In this document: in pieces, positions 8,333-19,380 of the stretch
How positions within the stretch are numbered: the first letter of the stretch is position 1
Layout of the letters: each line of letters opens with the position of its first letter
DNA from: Onishia taeanensis
GTDB taxonomy: Bacteria; Pseudomonadota; Gammaproteobacteria; Pseudomonadales; Halomonadaceae
Length of the DNA stretch: 64,000 nt
NCBI RefSeq assembly: GCF_013349955.1
Contig: NZ_JABVXC010000002.1
Location: forward strand, 124,001 to 188,000
Direction of reading: 5' to 3'
The notes under the pieces: model-generated
What the model was told of the DNA's origin: nothing
The model's input: only the letters and a program-made list of their open reading frames with translations
Database searches by the model: none
Made by a program: the position numbers and the translations under genes

Positions 8333-9082
8333 TCAAAGCACTTTGGCTTCGTTCTTGAGTTTATCGACCAGCTCATCCACCGAGCCCACTTTGACGCCGC
8401 CCTTACGCTCGGCCGGCGCTTCGACCTTGATCAGGCTAACCTTGCTGCCGGTGGCCACGCCGTAGTCTTCTGGCGTTTTGACGTCCAGCGGCTTCTTCTT
8501 GGCCTTCATGATATCCGGCAACTTGGCGTAGCGCGGGTCGTTGAGGCGCAGGTCGGTAGTGACGATCGCCGGCAGCGACAGCTCGACGGTCTGCAGCCCG
8601 CCATCGATCTCGCGGGTCACCGCAACCTTCTCGCCCTGGACATCCACCTCGGAGGCGAAGGTACCCTGAGGCAGGCCGGCCAGCGCCGCCAACATCTGGC
8701 CGGTCTGGTTATTGTCGGTGTCGATGGCCTGCTTGCCGAGAATCACCAGGCCCGGCTGCTCTTCGTCGATCACACCCTTGAGCAGCTTTGCCACCGCGAG
8801 CGATTCGACCTTGTCATCGGTCTGCACGTGGATGGCGCGATCAGCACCCAGCGCCATGGCTGTGCGCAGCTGTTCCTGAGCCGCCTTGGGACCTACGGTC
8901 ACGGCGACCACTTCGCTAGCCACGCCCTTTTCCTTGAGGCGGACCGCTTCTTCCACGGCGATTTCGCAGAAGGGGTTCATCGCCATCTTGACGTTGGTGA
9001 GATCGACGTCGGAGTGATCCGGCTTGACGCGGATCTTGACGTTGTAATCGATGACGCGTTTGACCGCGACCAATACTTTCAT
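8333..9082 (-). CDS. etfB: Electron transfer flavoprotein beta subunit
   Basis: A 249-residue protein beginning [20 protein letters not shown] and carrying [24 protein letters not shown] and the [16 protein letters not shown] signature of the beta subunit, which contributes to the FAD/AMP interface. It precedes etfA by 14 bases. The two genes are divergent from the ETF-quinone oxidoreductase gene, so the whole electron path from fatty-acid oxidation to quinone is encoded together. Confidence 0.97.
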   Translation of the reverse strand: MKVLVAVKRVIDYNVKIRVKPDHSDVDLTNVKMAMNPFCEIAVEEAVRLKEKGVASEVVAVTVGPKAAQEQLRTAMALGADRAIHVQTDDKVESLAVAKLLKGVIDEEQPGLVILGKQAIDTDNNQTGQMLAALAGLPQGTFASEVDVQGEKVAVTREIDGGLQTVELSLPAIVTTDLRLNDPRYAKLPDIMKAKKKPLDVKTPEDYGVATGSKVSLIKVEAPAERKGGVKVGSVDELVDKLKNEAKVL

Positions 9083-9175
9083 GGTGTCCTCGCTGTACGC
9101 TGGGGCCTCGCTGAGGCGTTACTCGGGATGGCGCTATCATGCATCGGCCGCCCCGTTATCACCGATGGGCAGGTC

Positions 9176-9205
9176 GTTATATTCATTCGTTAAGTGCATG
9201 ATCAA
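9176..9205 (-). promoter_or_regulatory. Candidate promoter for etfBA
   Basis: On the minus strand TTGATC (9205-9200) and TATAAC (9181-9176) are spaced by 18 bases, close to sigma-70 consensus, about 95 bases before the etfB start. Confidence 0.35.
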
Positions 9206-9432
9206 CCAACAAATCCCGGGCAGGTGCGTAATCTGCCACAGGGCCAGTTTCGCCACAATATTGACGACATGAATGGCCCTGACCGGGCCATGATCCCATC
9301 CATTGCTATTCGGCAGCATCGTCGTCAAAAGCCACCGTAAAAAGAGGCGACAGAAGCGACTTTCGTCGTTCGTCGAGCCCCGTGCTGCAACGCTTTTCTA
9401 TCAGTATGCTTACCATGGGCGAGACATGGAAG

Positions 9433-9446
9433 CAAACGACCGTTTA
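9433..9446. promoter_or_regulatory. Candidate PsrA/FadR-like operator in etf divergent region
   Basis: CAAACGACCGTTTA fits the CAAAC-N4-GTTT form described for PsrA, the TetR-family repressor relieved by long-chain acyl ligands in Pseudomonas; its core AAACG-AC-CGTTT is symmetric. I recall etf genes being PsrA targets in P. aeruginosa. It lies 128 bp upstream of the ETF-QO start and within the region shared with etfBA, so it could control both directions. Confidence 0.45.
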
Positions 9447-9573
9447 AAATTATACGCTCTCAATCAAGTCGGCTACCCCAGCGGGCTCTAATACCGCACA
9501 ATAGTCACTATAAATCTGGCGTAATTCGCACGGGCATTGCCAGACCGCGGCATCGAATAAGAGGAGAGATCAA

Positions 9574-11241
9574 GTGGAAGAGCAAGAACGCGAATACATG
9601 GATTTCGACGTGGTCATCGTCGGCGCCGGCCCCTCCGGCCTAGCGGCGGCCTGCCGTTTGATGCAGCAGGCAAACGAGGCCGAGCAGGAACTATCGGTGT
9701 GCGTCGTGGAGAAAGGCTCTGAAGTCGGCGCTCACATCCTCTCGGGGGCGGTCTTCGAGCCCCGCGCGCTGGCCGAGCTCTTCCCCGACTGGGAAAGCCG
9801 CGGCGCCCCGCTGACCACGCCCGCCATTCGCGATGAACTCTATCTGCTCAAGGACGCGGACAAGGCCCAGCGACTGCCCAACGCCCTGGTGCCGAAGTCC
9901 ATGCATAATACTGGCGGCGACCAGACGCGCTATGTCATCAGCGCCGGCAACCTGTGCCGCTGGCTGGGCGAGCAGGCCGAGGAACTCGGCGTCGAGATCT
10001 TCCCTGGCTTCGCCGCTCAGGAAACCCTGCATGACGAAGACGGCACCGTGCGCGGCATTCTGGTCGGCGACATGGGCCTGGGCGCCGACGGCGAGCCCAA
10101 GGACGGCCACATGCCGGGCATGGAGCTGCGGGCCAAGTACACGCTGTTCGCCGAGGGTGCCCGCGGCCACCTAGGCAAGCGCCTGATCGAAAAATTCGAC
10201 CTGGATGCCGGCAAGGATCCTCAGCACTACGGCATCGGCCTCAAGGAGCTGTGGGACGTGCCGGCCGAGCAGCACGAGCCGGGGCTGGTGCTGCATGGCT
10301 CCGGCTGGCCGCTGGACAAGGACACTCACGGCGGCTGGTTCCTTTACCACGCCGAGAACCAGCAGGTAGTCGTCGGGCTGATCATGGATCTTTCCTATCA
10401 GAACCCCTACCTGTCGCCCTTCGACGAATTCCAGCGCATGAAGCACCACCCGGTGCTCAAGCAGTACCTGGACGGCGGTAAGCGCGTGGCCTACGGTGCC
10501 CGCGCCATCACCAAGGGCGGCCTCAACTGCCTGCCCAAGATGACCTTCCCCGGCGGCCTGCTGATCGGCTGCGATGCCGGCACGCTCAACTTCGCCAAGA
10601 TCAAGGGCCTGCACACTGCCATGAAGTCCGGTCTGGTAGCCGCCGAAAGCGTCTTCGAGGCCTTGAAGGCCGGTGACGAAGGCGGCAATGAGCTCACCAC
10701 CTTTACCGAAAAGTGGCAATCCAGCTGGGCCTACCAGGAGCTCAAGGAAAGCGCGAGCTTCGGTCCGGCGATTCACAAATACGGCACCGTGGGCGGCGGC
10801 GCCTACAACTTCCTCGATCAGCTCCTGGGCGGCAAGCTGCCTAACGTCCACGACACCACCGCCGATTATGCCGCCCTCAAGAAGGCCAGCGAGTGCGACA
10901 AGATCGACTATCCCAAGCCCGACGGCAAGCTGTCCTTCGACAAGTCCTCCTCGGTGTTTCTCTCCAACACCAACCACGAGGAGGACCAGCCCTGCCACCT
11001 GCGCCTCACCGATCCCGAGGTGCCGGTAAGGGTCAACCTACCGGAATACGCCGAACCGGCCCAGCGCTACTGCCCGGCCGGTGTCTACGAGATCGTCGAG
11101 GACGATGCCGGCACGCCCAAGTTCCAGATCAACTTCCAGAACTGCGTGCACTGCAAGACCTGCGACATCAAGGACCCGGCCCAGAACATCACCTGGGTGG
11201 CGCCGGAGGGCGGCGGCGGGCCTAACTACCCCAATATGTAA
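9574..11241 (+). CDS. Electron transfer flavoprotein-ubiquinone oxidoreductase
   Basis: A 555-residue inner-membrane-associated flavoprotein that transfers electrons from reduced ETF to ubiquinone. The FAD-binding motif VVIVGAGPSGLAAA is at 13-26, AHILSGAVFEPRAL and RYVISAGNLCRWL follow, and a C-terminal domain holds the single 4Fe-4S cluster: a Cys in RYCPAGVYEI plus three in NCVHCKTCDIKDP. The protein ends GGGGPNYPNM, typical of the family. A GTG start at 9574 is chosen because GAGGAG lies 7 nt upstream; the ATG at 9598 has no comparable site. It functions with the divergent etfBA operon. Confidence 0.96.
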   Translation: MEEQEREYMDFDVVIVGAGPSGLAAACRLMQQANEAEQELSVCVVEKGSEVGAHILSGAVFEPRALAELFPDWESRGAPLTTPAIRDELYLLKDADKAQRLPNALVPKSMHNTGGDQTRYVISAGNLCRWLGEQAEELGVEIFPGFAAQETLHDEDGTVRGILVGDMGLGADGEPKDGHMPGMELRAKYTLFAEGARGHLGKRLIEKFDLDAGKDPQHYGIGLKELWDVPAEQHEPGLVLHGSGWPLDKDTHGGWFLYHAENQQVVVGLIMDLSYQNPYLSPFDEFQRMKHHPVLKQYLDGGKRVAYGARAITKGGLNCLPKMTFPGGLLIGCDAGTLNFAKIKGLHTAMKSGLVAAESVFEALKAGDEGGNELTTFTEKWQSSWAYQELKESASFGPAIHKYGTVGGGAYNFLDQLLGGKLPNVHDTTADYAALKKASECDKIDYPKPDGKLSFDKSSSVFLSNTNHEEDQPCHLRLTDPEVPVRVNLPEYAEPAQRYCPAGVYEIVEDDAGTPKFQINFQNCVHCKTCDIKDPAQNITWVAPEGGGGPNYPNM

Positions 11242-11659
11242 GGGAAAGTCTGATACATTGCTGCGCACGGAATCCTGGCCGCCGGCGGTACTCTGATCGC
11301 CGGCCCGTTCGGTGTCCTCATGTAGCAGGCTACCCCAATATCTAAGCCGGTCAGAGCGGCAGAATCGGCATGCACGGCGAGCGATTTCGCCGGGACGCCG
11401 GCGCAGCGAGAGCCGGGCAGCGCGAATCGACAGGGATGTCGATTCAGGGCCGGCAAGAGGGACCTTGTTCCGGCCCGAGCGGGTCGCCCGGCTCGCGAAG
11501 CGTCGGGGTTTCGTCCCGGTGTCAGCGAGCCGTTCCGTGCTGATGGCCCCCAGGACCAGGACTCATAAAAACGCCCCGCAGGCCACACTGGCTTGCGGGG
11601 CGTTGTCGTTGAAGGAAGCTTGCCTTGCCTATCGCGGACTCGAGCGCTTCCTTGCCGAC
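11242..11659. other. Hairpin-rich non-coding region between ETF-QO and sulfurtransferase genes
   Basis: No gene is supported here. From the left there are a 7-bp stem GCCGGCG/CGCCGGC (11281-11304), CGGCGA/TCGCCG (11375-11392), a perfect 8-bp stem GAATCGAC/GTCGATTC with loop AGGGAT (11424-11445) and further GC-rich short stems to about 11540. The block ends at the minus-strand terminator 11567-11604. Open frames here on both strands have no recognisable protein character. It may be a dispersed structured repeat or a non-coding RNA; one copy cannot decide. Confidence 0.5.
11567..11604 (-). terminator. Rho-independent terminator of the sulfurtransferase gene
   Basis: On the minus strand AACGCCCCGCA pairs with TGCGGGGCGTT around the loop and is followed by a short T run (GTTTTTATG). 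It lies about 60 bases beyond the stop codon of the gene ending at 11660. Confidence 0.85.
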
Positions 11660-12499
11660 TCACCCTTTCCCGGTGGCGATGGGTCGGTCGGGGGCTCGAA
11701 TCCAGTCACTCCAGGAGCCGGCATAGAGACGCGGCAGCGGAAGACCGGCGATGGCGTAGGCAAGAATGTCATGGCAGGCGGTCACGCCGGAGCCGCAGTA
11801 GGCGATCAGCTCGTCGCCGGCCTGGGAATCAACATTGGCCAGCTCGGCGGCAAGCTGCGCGGCCGGCTTGAAGCGCCCGTCGGGGTCCAGATTGTCGGCA
11901 CTGGGCCGACAGCAGGCACCGGGAATATGACCGGCCACTGGGTCGATGGGCTCAACCTCGCCGCGAAAACGCGCCAACGCCCGGGCATCCATCAGCTTCG
12001 ATTGCCCCGGCGTGATGTCGGCAGCGCTCACCAGGGCGCTGTCGTCAAGGCTCGGCTGCCAATCGCTGGAGGCCGGCGCCACCGTCTCGCCGGCCTCCAG
12101 CGCCCCGCCGCTGGCCTGCCAGGCCGACAGACCGCCGTCGAGCACGCGCACATCGGCATGTCCCGCCCAACAGGCCAGCATCCACCAGGCCCGTGCAGCG
12201 GCGAGCTGGCCGCCCATATCGTCATAGACCACCACCGGCACATCCGGGGTAATCCCCAACCGCTGGATCACCGCCGTAAAGGCCTCATGGCTCGGCAGGG
12301 GGTGGCGACCGCCCTCGCCTGCCGGTGCCGACAGATCCTGTTCCAGGGCCAGGTGCTGACTGCCCGGCAGGTGGCCGCCCCGCCACAGGGCTCGCCCGGC
12401 GTCAGCGTCATCGAGCCGGGCACGACAATCGAACACCAGCGGTCGACGTGATGACGCCTGGGCGGCGGCGAGGGAAGCACTATCGATCAGTGGGTTCAT
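11660..12499 (-). CDS. sseA: 3-mercaptopyruvate/thiosulfate sulfurtransferase (tandem rhodanese)
   Basis: A 279-residue tandem-rhodanese protein. The inactive N-terminal rhodanese domain (about 1-135, VVVYDDMGGQLAAARAWWML) is followed by the catalytic domain with active-site Cys235 in YCGSGVTACHD. The CGSGVT loop is the 3-mercaptopyruvate sulfurtransferase form, where thiosulfate enzymes usually have CRKGVT, so sulfur transfer from mercaptopyruvate to cyanide or thiol acceptors is likely. It is followed by its own strong terminator and lies 62 bases after the helicase gene. Confidence 0.88.
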   Translation of the reverse strand: MNPLIDSASLAAAQASSRRPLVFDCRARLDDADAGRALWRGGHLPGSQHLALEQDLSAPAGEGGRHPLPSHEAFTAVIQRLGITPDVPVVVYDDMGGQLAAARAWWMLACWAGHADVRVLDGGLSAWQASGGALEAGETVAPASSDWQPSLDDSALVSAADITPGQSKLMDARALARFRGEVEPIDPVAGHIPGACCRPSADNLDPDGRFKPAAQLAAELANVDSQAGDELIAYCGSGVTACHDILAYAIAGLPLPRLYAGSWSDWIRAPDRPIATGKG

Positions 12500-12561
12500 A
12501 GCATGTCTCTCTTGGCGGGCTCGTAATAGGCTCCTGACGGACTCTCGGCCTGGGTCCTGCC

Positions 12562-14835
12562 CTATTCGGTGACCGGCGCTGCCGACAGCGGCTCGATGGG
12601 GGCACGGCTGGCAATCAGCCGGCGCTTACCGGCCTGGGCAAAGCGGACTTCGATGACCGGATCGCGTGGATCGCCCTCGACGAGGTCCACCTCCCCTTCA
12701 CCGAATACCGCATGTCGCAGGCGCTGGCCAACGCTGAACAGGAAACCGGCCCCCGATCCAGCGCCGCTGACACCCCGGCTAGCAGAGGCGTCGGCCTTTA
12801 TCGTCACCGCAATCGAGCACCCCTGAGCGGCGAGATAGCGCTCGGCCAGGGCCGGCTGCTCAACCTCCAGCGGTGCCGGCACCGGCGGCTCGGCGACACC
12901 CTCGCCGTATGCCGTAGGGTGCGTACCGCCGTGAGCCCTGCCCTCATTCAGCGCCTCGGCCAGTCGCTGGCAGTCCTGCCAGGCGGTCTCGGCGATAAAG
13001 CGGCTGGGCCGATGCTCGCCGCCGTCATGCAGCATCAAAAGCTGTTCCCGGGCGCGCGTGATGGCGACATAAAAGAGCCGGCGCTCTTCCTCGAGACGCT
13101 CGTCGCTGAGCGGGTTCTCGCGGCTGTAGTGGGGGAAATCTTCCTCGTTGGTGCCCCACAGGGCGACGAGTGGCCATTCGAGACCCTTGGCGCCGTGCAC
13201 GGTAGTGATCAGCACGCCATCCTCGCGGCTCTCGACCGGTTCGCGCAGCAACGCAATGAAGGCGTCGGGGTCGTGGGCAAGTTCCCCGGCCTGTTCGATC
13301 AGCACGTCGAGTAGACGCACGTCCTCCTCGCCCTTCTCACGGCGGGCCGCGGCGCGTTTGAGAACCTTCTCGGCATCCAGCCGCTCGACCACATGGGTGA
13401 GCAGCTTGGCCGGTGGCCAGGCCGTCAGGCGCGGCAGCTCGCAGAGCAGTTCCCAGCGCCGCTTGAGGTTACGACGCTGCAGGGGCTTGAGGCTCTGCAG
13501 CAGCGGGTCCTGACGATCCGGCCAGTTCTGGGTCTCGGCCAGCCGCTGCGCCAGGGCACCCAGCCGTTCCCGGGCGACGAAGGGCGTCGGCTGGGCAAGC
13601 AGTAGCTCGAGATGGCCGGGGTCCTTGAGCAGCTCGGGCTGACGGGCCAGCATCAGGTAGCCGGCCAGGGCCTGCACCAGCGGCAGGCGGAACACGAAGC
13701 GGTCGTCCCGGGACAGCCGAAAGGGGATGCCGGCCCGCAGCAGGGTCAACTGCACCGACACCGATAGCGCCCAGCTGCGTACCAGCACGCAGCTCTCCGA
13801 AAGCATCCGCCCCTGACGCTGCCAGCCGATGAGCGCCTCGGCGAGCCGCTGCCCGCCCTGCGCCACCCGAAGCGTGGTGACCGGGTTGTCGGGAATCGCC
13901 AGGCATAGCTGATCCGGGCGACGCCGGTTGGCGGCGATGGCATGGTTGGCGGCCAATGCCAGGGCATGGCCATGGCGAAAGGTGGTCGACAGCGGATAGT
14001 CCCGCGCCGCACCGAAGATGGCGGTGAAGTCGTCGAGCATGGTGTCGGGGCGGGCCCCGCGCCATTCATAGATGCACTGATTGGCATCGCCCACCGCCAT
14101 GACCGCCGCCGTCTCGCCGGCCAACAGGGCCAGCAGCCGCTGCTGGGCGGCGTTGATGTCCTGATACTCGTCGATGATCACTTCGTCGAGGAAGCCCTGC
14201 ACCCGCGCCTTGAGCGCCGGTTCACGCTCGAGTGCCTTGAGCGGGCGATACAGCAGGTCGGCGTAGGTCATCTGCTGATGGTCGGCGAGCAGGGTCTCGA
14301 CGGTATCGAAGGCCTCGACGAAGTGGCCGGTATCGGCGCTGTAATCGAGGCGCTCATGCAGCTCGCTGGGGTCGGCGAGTTCGGCCTTCACCAGCTCGCA
14401 GAAATGCCCGAATGCTTCCAGACGATCGGGCTCAAGGGCATCCTCCAGCCGCGCCTGGTCACCGGCCAGTGTCTGCTGCACGGCCTGGCGCAACAACCGC
14501 TCGCGCTGCCAGTCGGCGGCCAGCAACTGGCGCGGCGCCAGGGCTCCCCAACGCGTCAGGCTCTGGGTCAGACGATGGCCCAGTGAATGAAAGGTGCGCA
14601 CATCGGGCAGCGGTGTGCCGGCCGGCGCCCGGGCCACCAGCTTGGCGGTAAAATCCTCTCGGGCGGCGCGATTGAACATCAGCACCAGCATGCGCCTGGG
14701 CGGCACGCCGGATGCGAGCAGATGCAGCACCCGGGCCACCAGGGTGGTGGTCTTGCCGGCACCGGCCACGGCGGCCACCCGCGCATGCCCGCCGGGATGA
14801 CCGACCACCGCCTGCTGCTCAGCGGTCAGCCTCAC
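12562..14835 (-). CDS. UvrD/Rep-family superfamily 1 DNA helicase with C-terminal Tudor-like domain
   Basis: A 757-residue SF1A helicase. Motif I is AGAGKTTTLVAR near residue 25, motif II DEYQDINAAQQRLL, motif III VGDANQCIYEWRGA, motif V TTVHGAKGLEWPLV and motif VI YVAITRAREQLLML. The C-terminus (FSVGQRLRHAVFGEGEV, then EVRFAQAGKRRL) resembles the Tudor-like end of UvrD/PcrA that contacts RNA polymerase. It differs from canonical UvrD or Rep in the DEYQD motif II. Probably a 3'-5' helicase in repair or replication-transcription conflicts. Its start overlaps the DUF1285 stop by four bases. Confidence 0.88.
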   Translation of the reverse strand: MRLTAEQQAVVGHPGGHARVAAVAGAGKTTTLVARVLHLLASGVPPRRMLVLMFNRAAREDFTAKLVARAPAGTPLPDVRTFHSLGHRLTQSLTRWGALAPRQLLAADWQRERLLRQAVQQTLAGDQARLEDALEPDRLEAFGHFCELVKAELADPSELHERLDYSADTGHFVEAFDTVETLLADHQQMTYADLLYRPLKALEREPALKARVQGFLDEVIIDEYQDINAAQQRLLALLAGETAAVMAVGDANQCIYEWRGARPDTMLDDFTAIFGAARDYPLSTTFRHGHALALAANHAIAANRRRPDQLCLAIPDNPVTTLRVAQGGQRLAEALIGWQRQGRMLSESCVLVRSWALSVSVQLTLLRAGIPFRLSRDDRFVFRLPLVQALAGYLMLARQPELLKDPGHLELLLAQPTPFVARERLGALAQRLAETQNWPDRQDPLLQSLKPLQRRNLKRRWELLCELPRLTAWPPAKLLTHVVERLDAEKVLKRAAARREKGEEDVRLLDVLIEQAGELAHDPDAFIALLREPVESREDGVLITTVHGAKGLEWPLVALWGTNEEDFPHYSRENPLSDERLEEERRLFYVAITRAREQLLMLHDGGEHRPSRFIAETAWQDCQRLAEALNEGRAHGGTHPTAYGEGVAEPPVPAPLEVEQPALAERYLAAQGCSIAVTIKADASASRGVSGAGSGAGFLFSVGQRLRHAVFGEGEVDLVEGDPRDPVIEVRFAQAGKRRLIASRAPIEPLSAAPVTE

Positions 14836-15392
14836 GAGCCCTCCTCGGAAAAGCGGCCCAGCGGTTGCCAGACGCCGGCACTCTCGATGCCCAACTCCTG
14901 TTGGGGCGCGCCACCCTCGCTGACCATCCGGCTCTCGGCCTGCTCGACCAGCCGATAGTAAACATTGCGATGCAACCGCGCCGCCAGACCAAAACGCACC
15001 GGCACCGAGGGGATATCCCGATCCAGGCTCAAGCGATGATCGCCATCCAGCGTCAGCCGATCGCCGACGTTGGTGGTTAGGGTCCAGGCGCCGTCATGGT
15101 GGTCGGCATCGACGATCAGGAAGGCGCAGTCCTCGACCTCGACCCGCCACTTCTCGACCGGCGTCAGCAGGTAATGCTCCCCATCGTCCTCACGACGCAA
15201 AATGGTCGAGAGCAAACGCACCAGCCGGCCACGAGCGATGGGCTTGCCCTCGTGCCACCAGTGACCGTCGGCCCGGATGCACAGATCCATCTCACCCGAC
15301 AGCGGCGGGTGCCAGTCCTCGAGCGGCGGAATCGCCCCATCGACCTCGATATGCCCCAGCAGGGGCTCTAGCGGGGGGTGATTGATCGGCAT
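14832..15392 (-). CDS. DUF1285 family protein
   Basis: A 186-residue soluble protein with the DUF1285 hallmarks: MDLCIRADGHWWHEGKPI, LVRLLSTILRREDDG, LLTPVEKWRVEVEDCAFL and a C-terminal half with RFGLAARLHRNVYYRLVE. Structures known for the family show two small beta-rich domains, but no biochemical role is established. The four-base overlap with the helicase gene downstream suggests joint translation. It lies 30 bases after tatD. Confidence 0.85.
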   Translation of the reverse strand: MPINHPPLEPLLGHIEVDGAIPPLEDWHPPLSGEMDLCIRADGHWWHEGKPIARGRLVRLLSTILRREDDGEHYLLTPVEKWRVEVEDCAFLIVDADHHDGAWTLTTNVGDRLTLDGDHRLSLDRDIPSVPVRFGLAARLHRNVYYRLVEQAESRMVSEGGAPQQELGIESAGVWQPLGRFSEEGS

Positions 15393-15422
15393 CGGATGTC
15401 CTCCTCGACGGCGGCGACGGGC

Positions 15423-16250
15423 TCAGATCAAACCGGATTGGGCCAGGGACTCCCTGACGTCGCCGGGCGCTTCCGGCACGGCGGCACGGAAGAGTCGATA
15501 GAAATTGGCGGTGCTCTGCATGGCCACTTCATCGACGCTGATGCCACGCTCCGCGGCGATACACTCGGCCACCTCGACGACCCACTGGGGTTCGTTGGGC
15601 TTGCCACGGTGCGGGACCGGTGCCAGGTAGGGACTGTCGGTCTCGATCAGCAGGCGATCCAGCGGAATCTTGCGCGCCAGCTCGCGTACCGCCTTGGCAT
15701 TACGGAAGGTGACGATACCCGACAGCGAGATGAAGAAACCGTGGCGAACCGCTTCCCGCGCCATGTCCAGGTCCTCGGTGAAGCAGTGCAGCACGCCGCC
15801 GACACTGGGGTCGGTGTACTCACGAATCAACGCCAGGGTATCCTCGCGGGCCTCGCGGGTGTGGATGATCACCGGCAGTTCGAGCTCGGTGGCGGCCATC
15901 AGATGGCGGCGAAAGCGCTCGTACTGCACCGCCCGAGACACGCCATCGTAATGATAGTCGAGGCCGGTCTCGCCGATGGCGACCGCTTCGTGACGTTCGG
16001 CACATGCCTTGATGGATTCCACCGTCGGCTCTTCGGCCACCTCGTGCAGCGGATGCACACCGGCGGAGATCACCACATCGTCATGCGCGCGGGCAATCTC
16101 GGCGAGCCCGGGCACGTCCTCGAGGGTCACGGCGATGGCCAGGAACTGGCGCACACGGCGGGCTCGAGCGGCATCGAGTGCGGCATTCAGGTCGCCATCG
16201 TGGGCGCTCAGGTCGAGACGATCGAGATGGCAGTGGGAATCGACAAACAT
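15423..16250 (-). CDS. TatD-family metal-dependent hydrolase (YcfH type)
   Basis: A 275-residue TIM-barrel metallohydrolase. Metal ligands are visible in DSHCHLD (residues 4-10), GETGLDYHYD, HTREA, LHCFTE and ETDSPYLAP. TatD proteins are 3'-5' deoxyribonucleases or D-aminoacyl-tRNA deacylase relatives; members next to holB and pilZ are usually called YcfH. The pilZ-to-tatD order is conserved in pseudomonads, so this is the YcfH-type paralogue rather than the Tat-operon gene. Confidence 0.92.
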   Translation of the reverse strand: MFVDSHCHLDRLDLSAHDGDLNAALDAARARRVRQFLAIAVTLEDVPGLAEIARAHDDVVISAGVHPLHEVAEEPTVESIKACAERHEAVAIGETGLDYHYDGVSRAVQYERFRRHLMAATELELPVIIHTREAREDTLALIREYTDPSVGGVLHCFTEDLDMAREAVRHGFFISLSGIVTFRNAKAVRELARKIPLDRLLIETDSPYLAPVPHRGKPNEPQWVVEVAECIAAERGISVDEVAMQSTANFYRLFRAAVPEAPGDVRESLAQSGLI

Positions 16251-16291
16251 GGGTCACTCGGTCAGCGAAAAAGAGGGAAAACGAGACAACA

Positions 16292-16627
16292 TCACAGGGT
16301 ATAGGTCGGGGCGCCCTTATCGAGCTGGCCGGCCAGCAGTGTCTCGATGTGGTTGCGCACGCCTTGGTCCTCATCACGGAAATGCAGGCCTATGCCCGGC
16401 ACCCGCCGGCCTGTGACACCCGGCGGCGAGACCCAGACCACCTGTCCGGTGACCGGGTAGCGCTCTTCATCGCCGGGCAGGGTCAGCAACAGCAGGACTT
16501 CCTGATCAAGCGTATAGTGCTCGCGGGTCGGCACGAAGATACCGCCCCGCTCCAGCGAGGGCATGTAGGCCGACAGCAGGGTCGGCAGATCCTGAATCGT
16601 CAGTGACAGCGCTTTCTGACCGGCCAT
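16292..16627 (-). CDS. pilZ: PilZ protein for type IV pilus assembly
   Basis: A 111-residue single PilZ domain (LSLTIQDLPTLLSAYMPSLE, GGIFVPT, VVWVSPPG, GIGLHF). It lacks the RxxxR and DxSxxG residues used for c-di-GMP binding, as does the archetype PilZ of Pseudomonas and Xanthomonas, which instead binds PilB and an EAL partner during pilus assembly. It sits directly after holB, the same context as in pseudomonads. Confidence 0.92.
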   Translation of the reverse strand: MAGQKALSLTIQDLPTLLSAYMPSLERGGIFVPTREHYTLDQEVLLLLTLPGDEERYPVTGQVVWVSPPGVTGRRVPGIGLHFRDEDQGVRNHIETLLAGQLDKGAPTYTL

Positions 16628-16665
16628 GATGATTCCTCGTGGTCAATGGAACGACGTGATTGGCG

Positions 16666-19347
<2,682 letters not shown>

Positions 19348-19380
19348 GATGTCTCCTCAAGGAACCACCGCCGGCCGGGA

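Larger units (their letters stand above)
9083..9573. other. Divergent regulatory region between etfBA and ETF-QO genes
   Basis: This 491-base region is AT-richer than its flanks and has no supported gene. It holds a possible etfBA promoter (9176-9205, minus), a 7-bp inverted repeat ATGGCCC/GGGCCAT (9273-9291) with a 5-base loop, and a PsrA-type palindrome (9433-9446). The ribosome-binding site GAGGAG for the ETF-QO gene is at 9561-9566. A 62-codon open frame at 9303-9491 was judged spurious. Confidence 0.6.

Noticed and set aside
9303..9491. 62-codon plus-strand ORF in the etf intergenic region
   Set aside because: No ribosome-binding site and no recognisable protein; it overlaps the candidate operator.
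11690..11705. tRNA-like TCGAATCC sequence
   Set aside because: It lies inside the sulfurtransferase coding frame and no cloverleaf can be built around it.
11312..12451. 379-codon plus-strand ORF
   Set aside because: Most of it is antisense to the sulfurtransferase gene, and the first part runs across the hairpin-rich non-coding block.
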